A DNA stretch of 64,000 nt from Leishmania mexicana MHOM/GT/2001/U1103 (Eukaryota; Euglenozoa; Kinetoplastea; Trypanosomatida; Trypanosomatidae). This document shows positions 62,036-64,000 of this stretch, in pieces (the first letter of the stretch is position 1; every line of letters starts with the position of its first letter). The DNA lies in contig NC_018330.1 of the NCBI RefSeq assembly GCF_000234665.1, positions 1 through 64,000 of the forward strand. Direction: 5' to 3'. A program made the position numbers and the translations under genes. Under the pieces are notes generated by a model. It searched no databases. It was given only the letters and a program-made list of their open reading frames with translations, and had not been told where the DNA came from.

Positions 62036-64000
62036 TTAGCCTGTACCACAGCGGCAGCTTGCCTCCTCCTCACACAGCTCCACCAAATCCTCAGGCCATA
62101 CCTTCGGAACCAGCTCGAAGCCAGCCGCTGTGTAGAGGCGCGTCAGGTCCTCCTTCGTGCTCACCTGCAGCTCGCAAAGATCGTCGAAGCGGTCCTCCTC
62201 GGCGAACATTGTACAGAGCGCCTTCCAGTAGGGGTAACTTCTGTGTTGGACCGAAGCCTGCGCATGCTCGCCTGCTAGTCGACGCGACTCCACCACGTAT
62301 GGCACCATCTTGTCTGCCATCAGCAGCTGGACGGACGTCACCATGTCCTTGTAGACGCGAGGAATGCCCACTAGCGGCACCAGTGACGGGTTCGCCGGCT
62401 CGCGCCGTAGCAGGTAGGCGAGGATAGCGTCCTCCTCTTCCCAGTTGGTGGCTAAGAAGCTGCGCGTGAAGGCGTCGAAGCCCATCGGGGAGAATATGAC
62501 GAGCGAGCACATCTCCAGCAGCTCGCCGAAGCACTGAAGTGGAAAGATGAGGGATGCGCAGAGGTACGTGCAAACGCTGTCCTGCGACGATGCCGACGTC
62601 CTAGCTGTGGACAACGTCGTCCTTCTCGCTACCTCGTCCATCACCGTCTTCAGCTTTCGGCGGCCCCGCTGCCAGTGCGGGCTGTTGGCGGTGAAGGCAC
62701 CGTGACCGAAGCAGTACTCGCCTATTTCCGGCGCCTCGCCCATCAGAAGCGGGAGCAGAAGCTGTAAAACAACGTTGTGCATGGGCGGTGCTCCGTCCAG
62801 TTCCTGGCCATGAATCTTGTCCAGCTTCCGCACCACACCCAACGCAAGATGAGCCACGGCGTTGCTCCTTGCGTAGTTCGGAAAGATGGCTTTGCCGCCG
62901 CTGCGGTACACATCTGCGAGCAAGTACCAATCAGAATCCTCCAATTCGCCCAGCCTACTCAGGGCCTGGTCGCGCCACTGCGCGCTCGTGGCGTACCAGC
63001 CTACCAGTGACGCCGTCTGCCGTGCCGCCACGCGGGTCTCTTCGAATGCCTGCTTGTGCACCGCCAGCAGCTCGCGCACCTTTAGCAGCTGCTGCCGCAT
63101 CGCTTCAGACGTGGCGTGCTGGTCGTACAAGGCGCTAAAGAGGGTGTCGTTGCGATCTAGCAAGTTCCAGAGAAGAAGACGAGCGTACGGGGAGAGGCCC
63201 TTGAGGGAGCCGTACGCGTCCAGGTGCGTTGCGAGCACCACGTACGCGCGGTGCAGCAGTTCATCATCCACCACGAAGTCGTCTGCCGCGAAGCCGGCCG
63301 CCTTCTTGGGTAAGGAAAAGATGCGGTACTCATCCAGCGCCGGCTTGCGCCTCTTCGGCTCCGACAGCTGAATTACCGTGTTCACCTCCGGATGCGGGTG
63401 GAGCAGCGGAAGCACCACCTCGAACCCGGCACGCTTGCGCGAGTGCTCCTCCTCCGCGCGCTTGTCGCCTTCATACCGCACCGGCATCGGCATCACCAAC
63501 GACGTTCGCTCGCTGTACGAGTAGCCCTGCACGTCCTCCTCGAGGAGCAGCTCGGCCAAGTAGCTCGCCAGCGGGCCGAACTCGGCCTCCGGAAAGCCCT
63601 GCTCCTCCAGGAGGCGTTGCAGAGACCGACAGAGCGCCACGGTTCCACCGTCGGCAGCGTCCCTCACGCATCTGTGCAGCATTGCCACGAAGGCCTCAGC
63701 GTACACTTTAAATCTGGCGGACTGCGTGCGCTCCTCCTCGGTGAGCTGCCGCCTTGCAACGGTCCAAATAACCTCTATGGAGGACGCAAAGCTGACCAGG
63801 ATGGTGGGCCGCGCCTCTGGCACCGCCTTGACGAGTGCCAGACACACACCGTGAATCTCGTTCATGAGACGATAGAAGAGTACGATGCTCACATCGTTCC
63901 ACAGAAAGCCGCCAAAGTTGGTAGCGTCGTCAGAATTCTGCGAGGACGGCGATGGTGAGAGACTTGGCGACGTGGCGGCGACGGCGGTGGCGATCGTTGC
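62036..64000 (-). CDS. Large hypothetical protein, 5' end beyond window (partial)
   Basis: 654 residues of the C-terminal part; the frame is open from the stop at 62036 to the window edge with no upstream stop, so the start lies beyond 64000. The GTG at 63892 is internal. The visible part starts with a Ser/Pro/Ala-rich disordered stretch, then FGGFLWNDVSIVLFYRLMNEIHG. It is predominantly helical (LLLWNLLDRNDTLFSALYD; MHNVVLQLLLPLLMGEAPEIGEY) with a Cys-rich end (CEEEASCRCGTG). I considered a ubiquitin E4 (UFD2) core but saw neither a U-box nor its motifs. Function unknown. Confidence 0.82.
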   Translation of the reverse strand, partial: ATIATAVAATSPSLSPSPSSQNSDDATNFGGFLWNDVSIVLFYRLMNEIHGVCLALVKAVPEARPTILVSFASSIEVIWTVARRQLTEEERTQSARFKVYAEAFVAMLHRCVRDAADGGTVALCRSLQRLLEEQGFPEAEFGPLASYLAELLLEEDVQGYSYSERTSLVMPMPVRYEGDKRAEEEHSRKRAGFEVVLPLLHPHPEVNTVIQLSEPKRRKPALDEYRIFSLPKKAAGFAADDFVVDDELLHRAYVVLATHLDAYGSLKGLSPYARLLLWNLLDRNDTLFSALYDQHATSEAMRQQLLKVRELLAVHKQAFEETRVAARQTASLVGWYATSAQWRDQALSRLGELEDSDWYLLADVYRSGGKAIFPNYARSNAVAHLALGVVRKLDKIHGQELDGAPPMHNVVLQLLLPLLMGEAPEIGEYCFGHGAFTANSPHWQRGRRKLKTVMDEVARRTTLSTARTSASSQDSVCTYLCASLIFPLQCFGELLEMCSLVIFSPMGFDAFTRSFLATNWEEEDAILAYLLRREPANPSLVPLVGIPRVYKDMVTSVQLLMADKMVPYVVESRRLAGEHAQASVQHRSYPYWKALCTMFAEEDRFDDLCELQVSTKEDLTRLYTAAGFELVPKVWPEDLVELCEEEASCRCGTG

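Noticed and set aside
62036..64000. Ubiquitin-chain elongation factor E4 (UFD2) as identity of the last gene
   Set aside because: No U-box at the C-terminus and no clear UFD2 core motifs; similarity was limited to general helical character.

Overview
The window is the left end of a chromosome from a trypanosomatid of the Leishmania type. It opens with about 40 CCCTAA telomere repeats, followed by a short AC-rich subtelomere with variant hexamers. All 25 or so supported protein genes, plus two pseudogene copies, lie on the minus strand and read toward the telomere. They have no visible introns, are GC-rich at third positions, and are separated by long, low-complexity, purine-biased (plus strand) spacers. 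This is the layout of one polycistronic unit whose mRNAs are made by trans-splicing and polyadenylation. Several proteins are near-identical to Leishmania proteins I recall (APRT of 237 aa, SIR2RP1 of 373 aa). From memory, the L. major homologues of GCVP, APRT, RPL7, SIR2RP1 and EIF4E6 are on chromosome 26 in this order, so I infer a chromosome 26 equivalent. I cannot name the species.

Layout from the telomere inward. 1-1756: telomere and gene-free subtelomere. 1757-12879: LSm7, RPF2 (Brix), methylmalonyl-CoA epimerase, glycine decarboxylase P-protein, a CDK-like kinase and a protein of unknown function. 15433-21000: a FYVE-finger protein, a hypothetical protein, a divergent actin-like protein, a 77-residue basic protein and another hypothetical. 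21009-26577: two almost identical 2.73 kb blocks separated by 100 N, each holding a rhomboid-like membrane protein gene and a frameshifted second APRT. 27265-30541: functional APRT and MCM-binding protein. 34387-35259: an FCP/SCP-type phosphatase set between two unusually long spacers. 40113-42588: two RPL7 genes. 44059-57400: a DUF2062-like membrane protein, NFU1, Pelota, the sirtuin SIR2RP1, a lipid-droplet-type hydrolase, a hypothetical and an eIF4E-6-like protein. 58147-64000: two large hypothetical proteins, the last cut by the window edge.

The genes are mostly unrelated housekeeping functions, as is normal for a trypanosomatid polycistron: RNA and ribosome biology (LSm7, RPF2, RPL7, PELO, EIF4E6), mitochondrial metabolism (MCEE, GCVP, NFU1), purine salvage (APRT), replication (MCM-BP) and signalling (kinase, phosphatase, FYVE, sirtuin). 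Shared regulation is expected at the RNA level. The most striking non-genic feature is a 530-620 bp repeat present three times in the spacers (32188, 42801, 46799). All three copies have the same orientation as the genes and differ at only a few bases; I interpret them as SIDER-type degenerate retroposons, but they are unusually alike for that class.
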